A stretch of 64,000 nucleotides of DNA from Gnetum montanum (Eukaryota > Streptophyta > Gnetopsida > Gnetales > Gnetaceae), in assembly GCA_015680685.1 (NCBI GenBank), contig MNCI01005010.1, forward strand, positions 338,428 to 402,427, given 5' to 3'. Each line of letters opens with the position of its first letter. Position 1 is the stretch's first letter. The notes beneath the pieces were generated by a model. The model did not search any database. It was not told the DNA's origin and saw only the letters and a program-made list of their open reading frames with translations. The position numbers and the translations under genes were made by a program. Shown piece by piece: positions 1-11,950 of the stretch.

Positions 1-1259
1 CATGGTGGTTGTAACTAATTCTCATTAATTTATATGGTGGTTATAACTAACTCCCATAGTTGTTATAACACACTAACTTCCCATGATGATTGTAACTATC
101 TAGAAGCCACTATAAAAAAAGCTTCAAGGATAGAAAGGAGAAATCAAGAAGAATTAATGATGAATACTTATAAGAATGGCTTGCTAATTACATCATCAAT
201 TTAACTACTTTGTATAAATCCTATGAGTTCTTTTCTTCTCATTTTATCTTAGTTGCTTAGCCAATTGTTTAGATAGTATTGTGCTTGGCATTTAATTTTG
301 GAATTTTCTAATTGCTCTTATAGATATATTTTCATGTAATTCTAGACTTCTATTTGGTTGCCATATAATAGCTTATGTTATCTTTTGAAAAGCATGGCAA
401 TTTAATAGTAATGTCTTTATGAAATTACCTATTTGAGTCTAGAATATTTAGAAAATCTTTGATATTTCGAGCTCAGTTAAAATAGTTTCAATTTTAAAAG
501 TCTTTTCCTTAATGTTCTAATCTTAAAATTGTTAAATCTTTTCTGATAGCTCTATTTTTTGCAATTCTTGGCAACTATTTAGCAAGCCAAATAATAGCTT
601 GTATTTTGTCATTTATAGAGCATTTTGGTAGTTTATAAGAGTGGTTTTTAAGAAATTTCTTGTTGAGCTTAGGGGGTTTGAACAATTTGTAACACTTTAG
701 ATTGAACTAGAATAGCTTTATTTCGAAGTCTTTCCTCATGTTCAATTTACCTCATCTAAATGTTTGAGATTTTACACAAATCTACTTTCTTTCTTCTTTT
801 CTTTTAAAATCCATTGAATCTCTCTCTATTTATAATTTTCCTGTAGATCTTTCTTCCTAATCAAAATTGGTAGTAGATTTCTACATAATTGTGCTTAAGA
901 ATTTTGGTGAAATTTTATTTTTTTCAAGAAACATACTATATGGACTATATAGAATAAGTGACTTGATAAAATAGGAATCTTTAATTACTCATGCTATTCA
1001 ACAAGGTTAGCTGAATTTGTTTTATAATAGCTAGTCATAGTTTCATATACAAATCCAACCATTTCAACATTCATAACAACAAACACACATTTACAATTAG
1101 TTTGCTCTATTCCATTGAGTTTATTTGGAGGTATTTGGGCCTTGGTGTTTCTAAATACTAGCAAATAACAAAATTCAAATTTGAAGGAACACCTTTGTTT
1201 TCGATGATCCTAGTCATGACATTGAAGGAAAACATTGGTAGTACCAAATGGTTATGAAT
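1..1259. other. AT-rich non-coding stretch with short direct repeats and a TATA-like box
   Basis: No coding stretch can be supported here. The first 100 bases hold three diverged copies of a 'ggtggttgtaacta'-type motif. A TATA-like TATAAAAA follows at 112-119, an arrangement often seen in the U3 part of a plant LTR or another repeat promoter. No partner LTR was found, so this is only a suggestion. The rest is AT-rich sequence without recognisable structure. Confidence 0.4.
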
Positions 1260-2287
1260 AGTTTCATTAGTTCCTCTGTTGATGTTTTGAGGATTGATTG
1301 AAGAGACATTGACAAAGAATGTAAAACATCACCCTATGTCCATCACCAATGTTTCCTCTTCGCACTTGATTCTATATTTGTTGAACCATGCTAAAGAGTG
1401 CTTATGATGATGAGATAAGATTATGGTAAGATTGCATAGTATAAAGGCTATATTTAGTTACAAGGGAGTGGTTACAAGGTTTAAAAATGAACCCTAGATG
1501 TTGACATCATGGTTATGGTATGGCAGTGACATGTTGGTTGATCAATGTGGTCCTTGTGCTTCATTCTTCGAAGTGTTGGTCATTCTGTAATATTTTTGAG
1601 GAATCAACACTCTAATCCAAGGCTTATTTGGTCATTAAGCTTTTTCTGTTGCTTGTTTGGAGCTATTGATATGACTTTTAAGCATCATTGGTCTTTTGGC
1701 TTCTCGGTAATTTACTTTTCCCATCTACCTTTTTTATTTTTATTTTATTTTTCACAAGGTGAAACCTTCATTAGGTTTTTTTACCATGGCCTAAATCAAT
1801 TTTGTTTTCTCATTGAAGGAGATGTGTTATATCCAACAAACTTGATGGTGGAGTATGAAGATGGAGATGTCATATGGCCATAGTGCATGAATGTCAAACA
1901 TGGATCATCATTCTTGTTTAGGGTGAGAAAAGCTGTAATTAGACTATGGGATTGTGGCTCAAGAGGGGTAATAGAAGCAATGTGAAACAACCACTCTTGG
2001 TATAGCAAGACAAGCTAACCAAATCTCACACATCAAAGTCATGTGAAAACTTGCTATCTTAATGAGTTGCACCTTTGTGATGACTTCAAGGCTTCATCCT
2101 ATAAGCACAACTTTAAGAGAATAAGAAAACAAGACTAATAAAATATGTTGTTACAAAGTATTTTATAGGGCTAAATGAGATAACCAACAAACCAAGCCAC
2201 CATAGGTTACTATTATTACAACATAGAGAGATTTGTACCATGTCCAACATAAATTTTACAAAGTTTGTAGTTTATTTATCATGTCAA

Positions 2288-2348
<61 letters not shown>

Positions 2349-2400
2349 CAGAGAGAGAGAGAGATGAAGGTTATGTGGGCTTGATTATTGTAGATCATCA
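1260..2400 (+). repeat. Dispersed repeat family A/B, copy A
   Basis: This ~1.1 kb stretch aligns base by base, with many substitutions and small indels, to 23875-24910 in the same orientation. Shared landmarks run in the same order: 'gttgatgttttgagg', 'gagtgcttatgatgatgagataag', 'cttggtatagcaagacaagc' and a final purine-rich segment. Copy B sits directly downstream of the element-2 integrase (reading the minus strand) and upstream of its 3' LTR, so the family is probably the 3' untranslated part of that gypsy family. The open frame at 1545-1883 on the plus strand is not conserved in copy B and is taken as chance. Confidence 0.75.
2287..2364. repeat. Compound (TA)n(GA)n microsatellite
   Basis: A run of TA repeats passes directly into a long imperfect GA run. 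In copy B (24835-24870) only 'agagagataaagatagagaaag' remains at the same place, so the expansion happened in copy A after the two copies separated. Confidence 0.95.
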
Positions 2401-3525
2401 AAGTCATCAACATTGATCATTCATTGCAATTGGTTTCTATGAAAAGTAATACTACAAGAAAACATGTGAGTATTAGATATAACCATGTGCTATGCAATGA
2501 CTTTAGAATTGCATGGTAAGGGTTTGATGATGTCATGAGCAAGCTTAAGTTCTAGTGAGGAATTTAATTCCATGTAATTTCTCCTTATCATCATGGTTTA
2601 AATTGAAACTTCAATTAAGAAACCCTCTGTGATGTTTCTAACTTCAATTTCAATGACAATCAAGCTACTTTGGGATGTTAATGTTGTATGATAGAACGGT
2701 CTTGATGCTTAATGCTTGGATATTTTAGGTCAAATTGGTCTAACAACATAATGAAAAGGATCCATTTTGATTTTAATTTTAGTCAAATTTACTTCCTTGT
2801 CCTCTTAGCTCAATCCTACATGTCACTGTAAGCACATCAAGTGGACCTGTGTGATATAATGGTTAAACAATGTTAAAAAAATGCAAAATACTTTAGAGAT
2901 AATGCTAAAATGAGTCAAAAAGACATTACACCAATAATCAAACAAGATCTAAGCATGATGAACAAAGGTTGTAAGAGGTAGGTTAGAGCAAATAAGATAA
3001 AATAAAGGTTAAATGGTGTAAAATAAGGCCATATGATAGTCAAATGATGATCAATCCTCATCCTATAATGTTAAGAAAGGTCAAAGCATGGTCAATAGAG
3101 GTCATAAAAGAAATGTTAAGGTAAATAAGATGAACCAAAGGCCAAAAAATGTGCAATAAATCCAAATGAAAGCCAAATGATGATCAAATGGGGTTAAATG
3201 AAGACCAAATGATGGTTGAACCCCATCAAATGATGTTGAGCAAGGTCAAACATGGTCATACTAATATCCAATGATATTGACTAATGTTAAATCAAGTAAA
3301 CTAAGGTCCAAATGATCTCAAATGATAGAGACATTAGTGGAACAAGGCTAAATGATCTGCAAGTGATGAACATGAAGCCAAATGACACCAAATGATATGA
3401 CAATGAAGGTCAATAATGTATAACAATGTTACATCAAGCCAAAACACAATGGAACACAACCAAAGTAGTTAAGGTGGATAACATGTAGTAAAACATGGTC
3501 AATATTAGTTAATAAAGATCATATT
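2401..3525. other. Non-coding, low-complexity 'aaatgatg/ggtcaaa' region
   Basis: No gene is visible. From about 3000 to 3420 the sequence is built from short, irregular iterations of 'caaatgatg', 'ggtcaaa' and 'gaccaaatg', giving a strong A-rich bias on the plus strand. It leads straight into the ~192-bp tandem array. A single 32-bp 'agttttaggccttagtaggcca' unit lies at about 3526-3557. It is the unit that forms arrays at 7994 and 33721. Confidence 0.5.
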
Positions 3526-3659
3526 TTACTAGTTTTAGGCCTTAGTAGGCCACGGTCGAAGGCTCTAGGGTCGATGGAAGAGTTTGGGCACTTGGGGAGG
3601 TCATTTTGAGTCTATTGGGGGTCAAAAGGAGGCTCTTTTGAAAACATACACTAGAAAAG

Positions 3660-5880
3660 AAAAAAAATATGCTAGCCAATATATTTTTGAAAGGATATAG
3701 AGTATTTTTTAATAAAATGTAATTTTTAAGATTTGTTAGGACTATTTTTGGGGTTCTAATGTCTTGAACTAATAGCATAGTGGACTTAGAGTGGAAAATA
3801 ATCAACTCTGGTGTTGATTTGATTCCTTGAAGGTCCCAACTACTATAAAAAGCTAAAAACTACACTGGCTAGCTTAGTTTTCCCTAGTTTTAGTGTATTT
3901 TTACATAAAAATTATTTTTTAATGTTTTAGGCTTGAAATTTTTACTTAGAAACCTCTTAGGGTAATGTAGGGGTGTCAAGATTATCAAACAGTCATTTTG
4001 AGATCAAAATGAGTCAATGAAAGTGAAATTTGGAACCTTAGACCTCAAATATATAATGGCTAGTGTAGGTGTTCCTACTTTCAATGACAATTGGTTTTAG
4101 GCCTTAGGGTTTTAGCCTTCTCTAGTAAAGTTTTAGGCCATTCGTAGTATGGTTAGGCTATGAAATTTACCTTGGAAACTAAAACTACATTGTCTAGTGT
4201 ATTTGGGGTCTTCACTAGTGCAAGTTTAAATAAATCTTGATTTTTGGGTAGTTTGGAGAATTAATAGACTAAGTTTTTGGGCTCCTGGGAATACTAGTTT
4301 CTATGGCTATGGTTCAAGCTCAAAATTGTCGATTCTGAGGTCATTGAGACCTTGATTTAATCATTGTCTTCTCAAAAATACATTAGCCAATATATTTTTA
4401 TGTGCTTCAACTATAGATTTGGAGAAAAGGATGAATTGTGACCATTTTTGACTTAGTTTTTACGGTTTGATGGATAGCAAAGGTTCTAGTAGGGTTCTAG
4501 GTATGGATTGATTCTTTTGGAGGTTGATTTGACTAGTTGATGGCTAGTTCTTGGATTTTGTTAAAAATGATATGATGGCTAGCATAGTTTTGATCTCTTC
4601 CAATGTTTCTTTTCAATTTTCATAAGTTTTAACTTTTTTTGACTTGTTATTTAACTTTCCAAGATTACTAGAAACTCTAAGAAGGTTTGCAAGCTATGGT
4701 TTGTGATTTTGGAGGCTTTCAAAGATTTTATTGATTTATTTTGATTTTTATCTCTAGAAAGATACACTGGCTAGTGTAGTTTTTACCTCTTCTAGCATAT
4801 TGTAGGGGTTTTCATGTGTTTTAGCTCACTTTTGGCTTGATATTTGACTTTCCAAGGTTACCTAAGACTCCAAAAGGATATGAGGGTCAGGATTTGCTAT
4901 TTTGAAGGTTGTTTGATGCTTTATTAATTCATTTTATCTCCAATATTTCAAAAGATATGTTGGCCAACGTATTTTTTTAAGTTGTCAAGTGTATCTTTTC
5001 CAGAATTATGGATTTTGACATCTTTGGATAGTTTCTAGGAGGTTTCGAAGGTGTCAAAGGCCTCAACTAAGGTTTAAGGTTAGATGTGATCATTTTGAGA
5101 TTGATTCAAAGCCTGGTTAGTGTTAATGTGATATCCTATTCCCAAATGTCATTAAAACACAATCTTTCATTGCTTAATTCATTGCATTCGTAAGCATTAT
5201 AATTAAAATATCATAAAATACCTAATAAATGAATAACTGGTACATGAAATGGGAGGAAAAATATAGAAAATAATTTATTAATCAAAGTGGTATACTATAA
5301 TTCCCTCTAGGTTATCTTCCCAAGGCACTTAAGCCGTAGAGTCAATTTGGCACTACCACCATAATTAGGTTGTCCAGGCAAAGGGGTGATTAGTTCCTCT
5401 TGCTTCATCCAACTCCCATCACTTGCAAATTCAGGCTCCAAGACTCTATGCTGACACAACCTCTAAACCTGACCTTAAATGGCATAGCTCAAACCCATTC
5501 CCAAGGGGTACATGAATAATTGTAACTCCTAATAATAAGGCACCTCTTCATTTGAATGTTAATTACATTATTACAATACACTTACGTCCTTAACAAGGGA
5601 AGAGACATTATAGTTAATTATTATTATTCCTAGAAAAACTACCCTTGCTAGTGTATTTTTACTCTTATCTAGAATATTTTTTTAAATTTTTTTTATTTTA
5701 CATGTGTTTTGGCTTTCCTTAGTGCCCAAAACCTTTTGGTGTTAATGCTTGATTTCCAATTTTGGACAAGGTTTCTTTGGATTCATTGTGCTAAGAATGG
5801 GCATCTAGAAGATGTGTCTTGATCATGGTTTGTGCTTGGAATCCATTACAAGGATTATTTGGGCATTAATCCTAGTGTAT
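3660..5880 (+). repeat. Degenerate tandem array, period ~192 bp
   Basis: A core resembling 'tacactggctagtgtatttttac' recurs with its central 'gctag/gccag' at about 3671, 3868, 4059, 4192, 4383, 4578, 4770, 4963 and 5647. Spacings are 197, 191, 133, 191, 195, 192 and 193. The last interval contains a 486-bp solo LTR. Removing the LTR and one target-site copy (491 bp) makes that interval 193 bp as well. Units are strongly diverged outside the core. The array lies where element 1 should carry its 3' half. Tandem repeats seeded inside Ty3/gypsy elements are known from Tat/Ogre-type elements; linking this array to element 1 is inference. Confidence 0.75.
5127..5612. mobile_element. Solo LTR with 5-bp target-site duplication
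   Basis: The 486-bp insert starts TGTGATATCC and ends ACATTATA, consistent with an LTR TG...CA whose final C has become T. It is flanked by the direct repeat GTTAA at 5122-5126 and 5613-5617. It interrupts the ~192-bp array, and deleting it restores the array phase exactly. It has no coding capacity and no internal region. It is therefore most likely the product of recombination between two LTRs. Its parent family is not present elsewhere in the window. Confidence 0.8.
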
Positions 5881-5910
5881 CTTTTGTTAGAAGGTGTAAA
5901 TCCCAGTGTA

Positions 5911-7960
5911 TTAGGATTTTTATTAATTTATTTGGGAGGCATCTAGTGGGGTCCATCCAAGTTTAAATTTTCATTAGGCATTAATTTTCCCACTAATCCA
6001 ACTTATTTTTTACTTTCCATATGTGAACATGAAGTCTACTAGGTGTTATATGGGAGTTGTGGTCATGGAGGATTATGGTACCAATGCATAAGTATTAGAA
6101 GACTTCCAACATTAACATTTTACACATAATTGTTCTTATCCCAATTCTTATAGGAATCACTTGGTATCAAGGCTTTCTAACTATTCTTTTCCTATATCGC
6201 GTCACCTTCTAATGTATCTTTACCATCCTTCACTAAAGGAGAAGCACAGTTGCAAGGAAGTGAAGAAGATTTGAAGGTTTTGATGTTTGCTTACCCAAGA
6301 CGTCCAAAAGAAGAGGATCTACCAGCAGGAATCCATCCTTAGAAAATGTAGACACTACTTCCAAATGGATTTCTCATCTATCAAGGCCCATCATAGGAGA
6401 AGGTTCATCCAATAGGTCTACCAAGTCCTCCTCTTTAGCTATTTTTTGCTTGTTTTTACTTATTTTTGACCAAAAGGTAATCAATCTTTACAATTTTTTT
6501 ATAAGAATTAGGAAGAGAATTTTTTATTTGAAAGATTATAGAGTTGTTATATAGGTCAAAATAGTCTTAACAGCTATTGAATCACTAATTTCTAAACCAC
6601 AATTAAATTTTTATGATTTTTTCCATAGACCAGTTCACATTGATTTTTTGGTTTTGAATTGATTTACTGCTTTGAGATTGATAGCATTGATAGTTATAAT
6701 AATTCTTTTCATCAACATCATAACCTCTTGGGGATTGTTAGGACTATATGGGAGGGTATTTCACTACTTTTGTAATTTTTAAGAATTTTTTCGCAATATT
6801 CCTAGAGGTTTCATTGTAGCTGTTTTACTATAAATTGGGTTTTTGAGAAATAATTTAAATTGCTTCTAAGTCTACTATTGTAATTTTGGGCTAGTATTTT
6901 TTTTGATTTATGTGTATTTACACTACCTAGACTTAGAAAATTTTTTTGGTGAAATTTTATCATTTTTTTATTCATGTGGGTTGCCTTATATAGTTACAGT
7001 TTCAACTATTGAAATTGCAAGCCTCCCAAGCAACATTGACATACTTTTTGAGTTTTATTGGGATTTTTTTTGGTGTTTAATGGTTATTTACATGTTTTAC
7101 TCTAGTTTTCAATAGCTTCTTGAATTTTCTTGAAATTTTTTATTTAGCTTTCCTACAGTTTTTCCTACAGTTGTTTCATTGTAAACTAGGAATTCTAATT
7201 GAAATTTCATTGAATTCAAGTTGGAATTTTTACTATTGTTACTATATTATTAATTGTGAGTTAAAATTTGGTACAGGCTCATTCTCATAGTTTTAATATT
7301 TGACATACAAGTTTTTGTAATTGTTATGCATATTTCAGCCATGAAATTGCCATTGATGTTAATCGGCTACTTGGTCTTTGCTTAGTTATTTTTGTAAAAA
7401 TTTTAGCAAGTTGCATTTTGATCTTTATTATGTTGCAATTTTTATTTTAATATTAGCATGTCCTAATGTTCATCATTTTTTTGTTCACAAAGCCCTAAGC
7501 TATGATGGTAATTAGCATTGACATTGGTGATGATGATCTTACTATTTTCACAACTATGTTTTAAACATTGATGGATCATTTTTGTTATTTTAGTTGAATC
7601 ATTGTTGTAACTATTTTTACTTGGCTATAATGGCCATAAAGACCATGTATTATTTCTTTTTCAACAACTATTTCATAGTGCAACTATGACTATTGAACTT
7701 TAATTCTTCTCATTTTTTATTGTCACATAATGTGACCATGGCTGGTGGACTTTGGACACTTTGGTTATAATATTTTTAAAATTTCATGTATATATATATA
7801 TATATATATATATGACAATTTTTGTTTTTTATGTATTTTTATCTATTTTATTTTGTATAATAATGCTACATTAGTTCAAATGCAAGTTTATAAGGCAATG
7901 ATTGGTAAAATATAAATGTGAGGCCATCAAGCAAAGAAAAATAAAAAATACGGATATAAT
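5911..7960 (+). pseudogene. Remnant of the antisense gene, copy 1 (first exon, intron 1, 3' flank)
   Basis: This stretch is homologous to the ends of the gene at 27779-33700. The leader matches over 'tttatttgggaggc' and 'ggtggggtcc'. Exon 1 (about 6283-6414) translates with a Ser-Lys-Arg start, a 'TTSKWISHL' segment (copy 2 has 'AATKWFSSL') and 'GEGSS' before the donor-like 'AATAG|GTCTAC' at 6415. Intron-1 sequence follows and matches copy 2 at, for example, 6985-7035. After about 7560 it matches the 3' flank at 33360-33420. Exons 2-7 (about 3.7 kb in copy 2) are missing. The frame 6903-7115 lies in intron-derived sequence. What the gene encodes is not recognised. Confidence 0.6.
7788..7813. 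repeat. (TA)n microsatellite
   Basis: A run of about 13 TA dinucleotides within the 3' flank of the copy-1 antisense gene remnant. Confidence 0.95.
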
Positions 7961-7993
7961 AAAGATAAGAAAGAGAAAAGAGTTACAAATGCA

Positions 7994-8275
7994 TTGCTAG
8001 TTTAAGGCCATGGTAGCCCACTAGTTTAAGGCCTTGGTAGGCTAGGTTGTTGCCAATTTTAGGCCATGAAAGGCCATGATATTGCCATTTTTAGGCCTTA
8101 GCAGGCCATTATGTTGCTAGTTTTAGGCCTTGGTGGGCAAAGATATTTCCATTTTTAGGCCTTACTAGGCCATGGAGCTACCAATTTTACACCTTGACAT
8201 GCTACGATATTGCCAGTTTTAGGGCTTGGTGAGCCATGATATTGCCAGTTTTAGGCCTTATGAGGCCATGATCCA
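7994..8275 (+). repeat. 32-bp minisatellite, nine units
   Basis: Units follow the pattern 'ttgccagttttaggccttagtaggccatgata'. The 'cca/cta' position recurs at 7997, 8021, 8053, 8085, 8117, 8149, 8181, 8213 and 8245: one 24-bp step, then seven exact 32-bp steps. Units differ by a few bases, and a shortened inverted match (aggcc...ggcc) lies inside each. A three-unit version is at 33721-33815, in the same position relative to protease and antisense gene in element 2, so the repeat belongs to this element family. Confidence 0.95.
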
Positions 8276-8599
8276 TACTTGAATAGCAAGTATGGAATGC
8301 TCTCAAAAGATCATAGAAGGAAAAAAACAACAATAAAACATGATATAATGTCCCAAAGGTAAACAAAGGATGGTTAACTAAAGAAGAAATAAGGTGTTTA
8401 CTAGGAACTAATCTTCGATAGATCAAAGAATCCCTTTTTCATGATTTTATGCTCACTATCTCTCCTATTTAGCATGGCAAGTTGCATGCATTTTCTTTGG
8501 TTGTATAGTATTATAGAGTTGCTTTTTTGCTAGTGTTATAGAGTTGGTTTTTCTAGCACTGTTATTATTTTTAGTGTTGTTGGCCCCAATTTGAGTATT

Positions 8600-9210
8600 G
8601 GGAGTTTTCTCTTAGAACTCTACCTTTGAACCTCAGTCAATGTTGACATAGGTAACTGATGGTAGCAGCATATTGTTCCCATGGATAATAATTTCACCAT
8701 CCTTATATGTCAAGTGAGTCTCCTAATGTATAGGAGACAAGACTACATGAAGCTTAGGCAACCATGATCCTTCTCGAATCAAGTTGAAGCTAGGTGTCTC
8801 TTCAACCACTAGGAAATTGGCAGATGTAGGAAATTGCTCAGTTGCTATGAAATCCAAGCAGATAGAACCTCACATCACTACTCATGATCCATTAAATAAC
8901 TTGAGTATTGAGGTAGTGGTTTCTTGAATGTTCTTAATTTCTCGACAATGGTGTATGGTCTCATGTTGGTTGCTACCCCATCATCCACATCAATACAATG
9001 AATCTTGTACCTACCAACATATATAGTGATGATGAGAGAAGTGCATGACACTTCTTTGTTTTGAGAGTCAATGTTCACCTCACTATCATGAAAGTTGAGC
9101 ATGGGTTGATGTCCACTTTCTCTAAGTAAAGCTTTCTTAATGATAAAATGGATTAACTCTCTGTTGGTGGGCATGTCTCCACTCATAGGGATAGAAGTCA
9201 ACACTTAAGC
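8600..9210 (-). pseudogene. Ty3/gypsy aspartic protease, element 1
   Basis: Retroviral-type aspartic protease that would cleave the Gag-Pol polyprotein. The longest open part (9204-8878) reads 'SLIITIYVGRYKIHCIDVDDGVATNMRP' in two steps, with 'YTIVEKL' after it. This is the usual active-site region, with DDG in place of D(S/T)G or DGG. Further on, in another frame (about 8790-8670), an 'SFNLIREGSW'-type segment corresponds to the family's conserved 'LLGRPW'. It is homologous to 34365-34960. At least one frameshift and several stops make it non-functional. It lies between gag and the 32-bp array. Confidence 0.7.
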
Positions 9211-9789
9211 TAGTGCATCTCTATGTGTAGGAAAAGTCATGACTAGGTCATGCAAGTTTGGTGATGTGTTTGTTTTCCTTAAGGGACCATTTGTCTTATT
9301 ACATTATTGCTAGGAAAATCTTTCCCTTAGTGTATGATGTTTTAGCCTTAGTGGTCATAATTCACTCCATTCTTCCTAGAGCTTATGGCTTGGGTTTCAG
9401 TGTATTTGCCTTGGGCCCCTTGTCCATGGATGTAGTTGGTCCTAGTGTAAGTCGAGGAAAATTAGTTCATTTTAAAGCCTTTTGTTATTGGTCACCTTCA
9501 ATGGGCTTTGTTATGGGCTTAATCACAAGTTGCTTTTATCATTGCTGCAGTGATTATTTCTTATTGACTGTTGAGTTGTTGATCACTATAGGTGGGTTTC
9601 ACTCATGGGTTGTTATAGGCTTACTTGTTAAATGTGAAGGGACCCAAATAATGAATGGTTCCTTAGGATTTGGAGGATTGGTAACTTTTGGATTGCATTG
9701 TAATGTTGATGCTATTGAAGGGAGGACATGTATGATGAAAGGATTCATAAGGGCTAAAGGAGGTGGTACCCATATGAAAAAAGGGCTCA

Positions 9790-11950
9790 CTAGGCTGTGT
9801 GTTTTGGGGGTTGAAGTGGTACTTTGATGACAAATGATTTCCTAGGAGGATTAGACCATTTGGTTTCTATGAATGAGGCTATAATATACAAGCTATTGTT
9901 GGCACTTTGAGAGTTGGGCTTATTCAACACCAACTCTTCATGGTCAATCATCTTCTGGAGGTCATCCTTTAATGTTAGGCAAACATCAATATCATGACTA
10001 GTCATTTGATGATGATGGTGAAACCTATCTAGCCCGAAGTACTTTGGTAGCTTGGGATCATCCTTCATTTCTATTGTTGGATCTCTAGTTATGTCACAAA
10101 GACTATCATGCCTCTTACGAGCTTCTTTAGATAGCTACTTATCTACTATACAATTATCTTTAAGCAACTATTTTGGAATCTTAGAGGTCTTCATAGGAAA
10201 AATTGTGTACTTAAACCTATCCTTCTATCCAAAGTTTGGTCTTGGTTGATTTGGGATGTAGGAAGTGGAAGGTTGTGATGAGTTGGAAGATGTGTTGCAT
10301 GGTGGTGATTCCTGCCTATCTACTTGTTTTGACTCCTTGGATACTACATCTAGGGTTGTATGTTCTTAGCTAGTTTTATCTATATCCCTCCTCATGTGTT
10401 GGTTCTTATGTCATGTAGGCTAGATCATTACTAGCCTATGCTATCTCCTAGATATTCTTCATTTTCAAAAAGGCTAGGCTCAGTGATCAAGGCTCTAATT
10501 AGTAGAGATTTGACTTAATGAAGTAATTTACTATTCCCTTAAAGATGGACAACAGGTGAGTTTCAAAGATAGGCTTTGAAATCTTGTTGGGCATTGAATT
10601 CCATCTTTGAATGAACCTTTTGATTGGTTCAAGTGGTCCCTACTTCACATTCATTAGTTGATCTAATGTGGCATCCAACTTCAAGTTGTATTTGAAGTGG
10701 TTGAAAAATTGGTTTATTAGGTCCTTAAGGAAAGAGATGGAACCTCTAGGAAAGATTCGATACCAATCTAGAGCCTTACTCTTGAGGGACATAGGGAAAA
10801 TCCTTGACATAGGGAAAATCCTTAGTATTGTATGTGGCCAAGCTTACAATAAGGCATACTTAGATTAGAAAGTGACTAGATGTGCATTGGGATCCCCTTC
10901 ACCAGTGTATTTGGTGAAGTTTGATATTAGCATGCCTATAGGTAAGATTATTTCAAGAACGATAGGGCTTATGGGATTATCCTAGTAGAAGTCTATAACC
11001 TTGATCATCTAAGTTGTAGTAGCTTTGAGTTTCTATAGCTCTTCAGTGAGGTCTTGGACCATTTTGAAGGCTTGATCCAAGCCTTGAGGCATCCTTGTAA
11101 CATATGATGTTTGTATTGATGATTTAGGAGAAAGTTGAGTGGTTTGAGGTTATGCTATTGACATTTCCCCAAATGGAAGAGACTAAGTGACCACCATTGT
11201 AGGTGGGTTGGACAAGAAGAAAAATGTTTAAGTTGAAACTTGTGGTATAAAGGGGATAAAAGGAGTGTAGGAGGCTTATGTTTCTTGGGGCCCTAATGAG
11301 GGTCTAGCTAGTATGATAAAGGGAAGCAGTGAGGTAGACATCACTAGGGATAGATGCACAAAAAGAGGTTGAATGGCAAATGGCATTGATAAGAATAGTG
11401 AGATAGATTGAGACATTGGTGGTGCCTGGTGTGTAGCGATGATGCTTGTTGATCCAAACATGGAAGGGTAGGCATGAGGAGATGCAGGTTGAGGAACCTT
11501 CTACACAAAAGATGTAGGAAAGGTTGAACTGGGTGCAATGACTTGTGAAGCCAATTGTTAAAAAAGACTCTCAATAAAGGTGTTGAGTTTTGGTTTAGCT
11601 TTGAACTCATTGTGTTCTTCATGGTGATTCTCCAAGATAATTTCCTCACTAAACTCATCAACATCTATGACTTATATGAGCATAAAATTGGTAAGGGATA
11701 TCTTGTCATAAGGTAATGGGATGTATTATTTTCCATCCCGATGTATAATTTCATATTGATGCTTAGCATTGGATTCAGGTCATAGTATGAGCAAACCAGC
11801 TTGTATCTTGATGCAAAGAAAATTATAGAATTCCTCATTAATGATTGCAAAATACAGGTTTCTACCCCTCTACCTTAGTGATTATCTTCATTCTATGATT
11901 GTAGGATCTTTTGGATCATAATTGTGAATTGCATCTTAACTAGAGGCCAT
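9790..11950 (-). pseudogene. Ty3/gypsy gag, element 1
   Basis: Structural capsid/nucleocapsid gene. The start at 11950 (MASS) aligns with MMSS of element 2, followed in both by a 'YDPKDPT/YDPNDSS' segment. The capsid-like part is near 10620-10430 (MVQKFIQRWNS.., homologous to 36344-36117). A decayed nucleocapsid-type motif, 'FHHHHQMTSHDIDVCLTLKDD', ends near 9965 within the open frame 10068-9790; it corresponds to 'YCxFHxxxGHDxxxCxxLK'. A proline-rich middle lies at 11660-11280. It is broken by many stops, mostly TAG, and by frameshifts. The 189-codon plus-strand frame 9258-9827 is its antisense shadow. Confidence 0.7.

Noticed and set aside
1545-1883. 112-codon plus-strand ORF
   Set aside because: Lies in repeat copy A; copy B has stops and indels at the same place, and no domain is recognisable.
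7994-8275. 32-bp regular repeats resembling a CRISPR array
   Set aside because: Units are directly contiguous without unique spacers, there are no cas genes, and the context is a plant retroelement.
9258-9827. 189-codon plus-strand ORF, hydrophobic
   Set aside because: It is antisense to the gag C-terminal part of element 1; the homologous region in element 2 (about 35000-35600) has no matching plus-strand frame.
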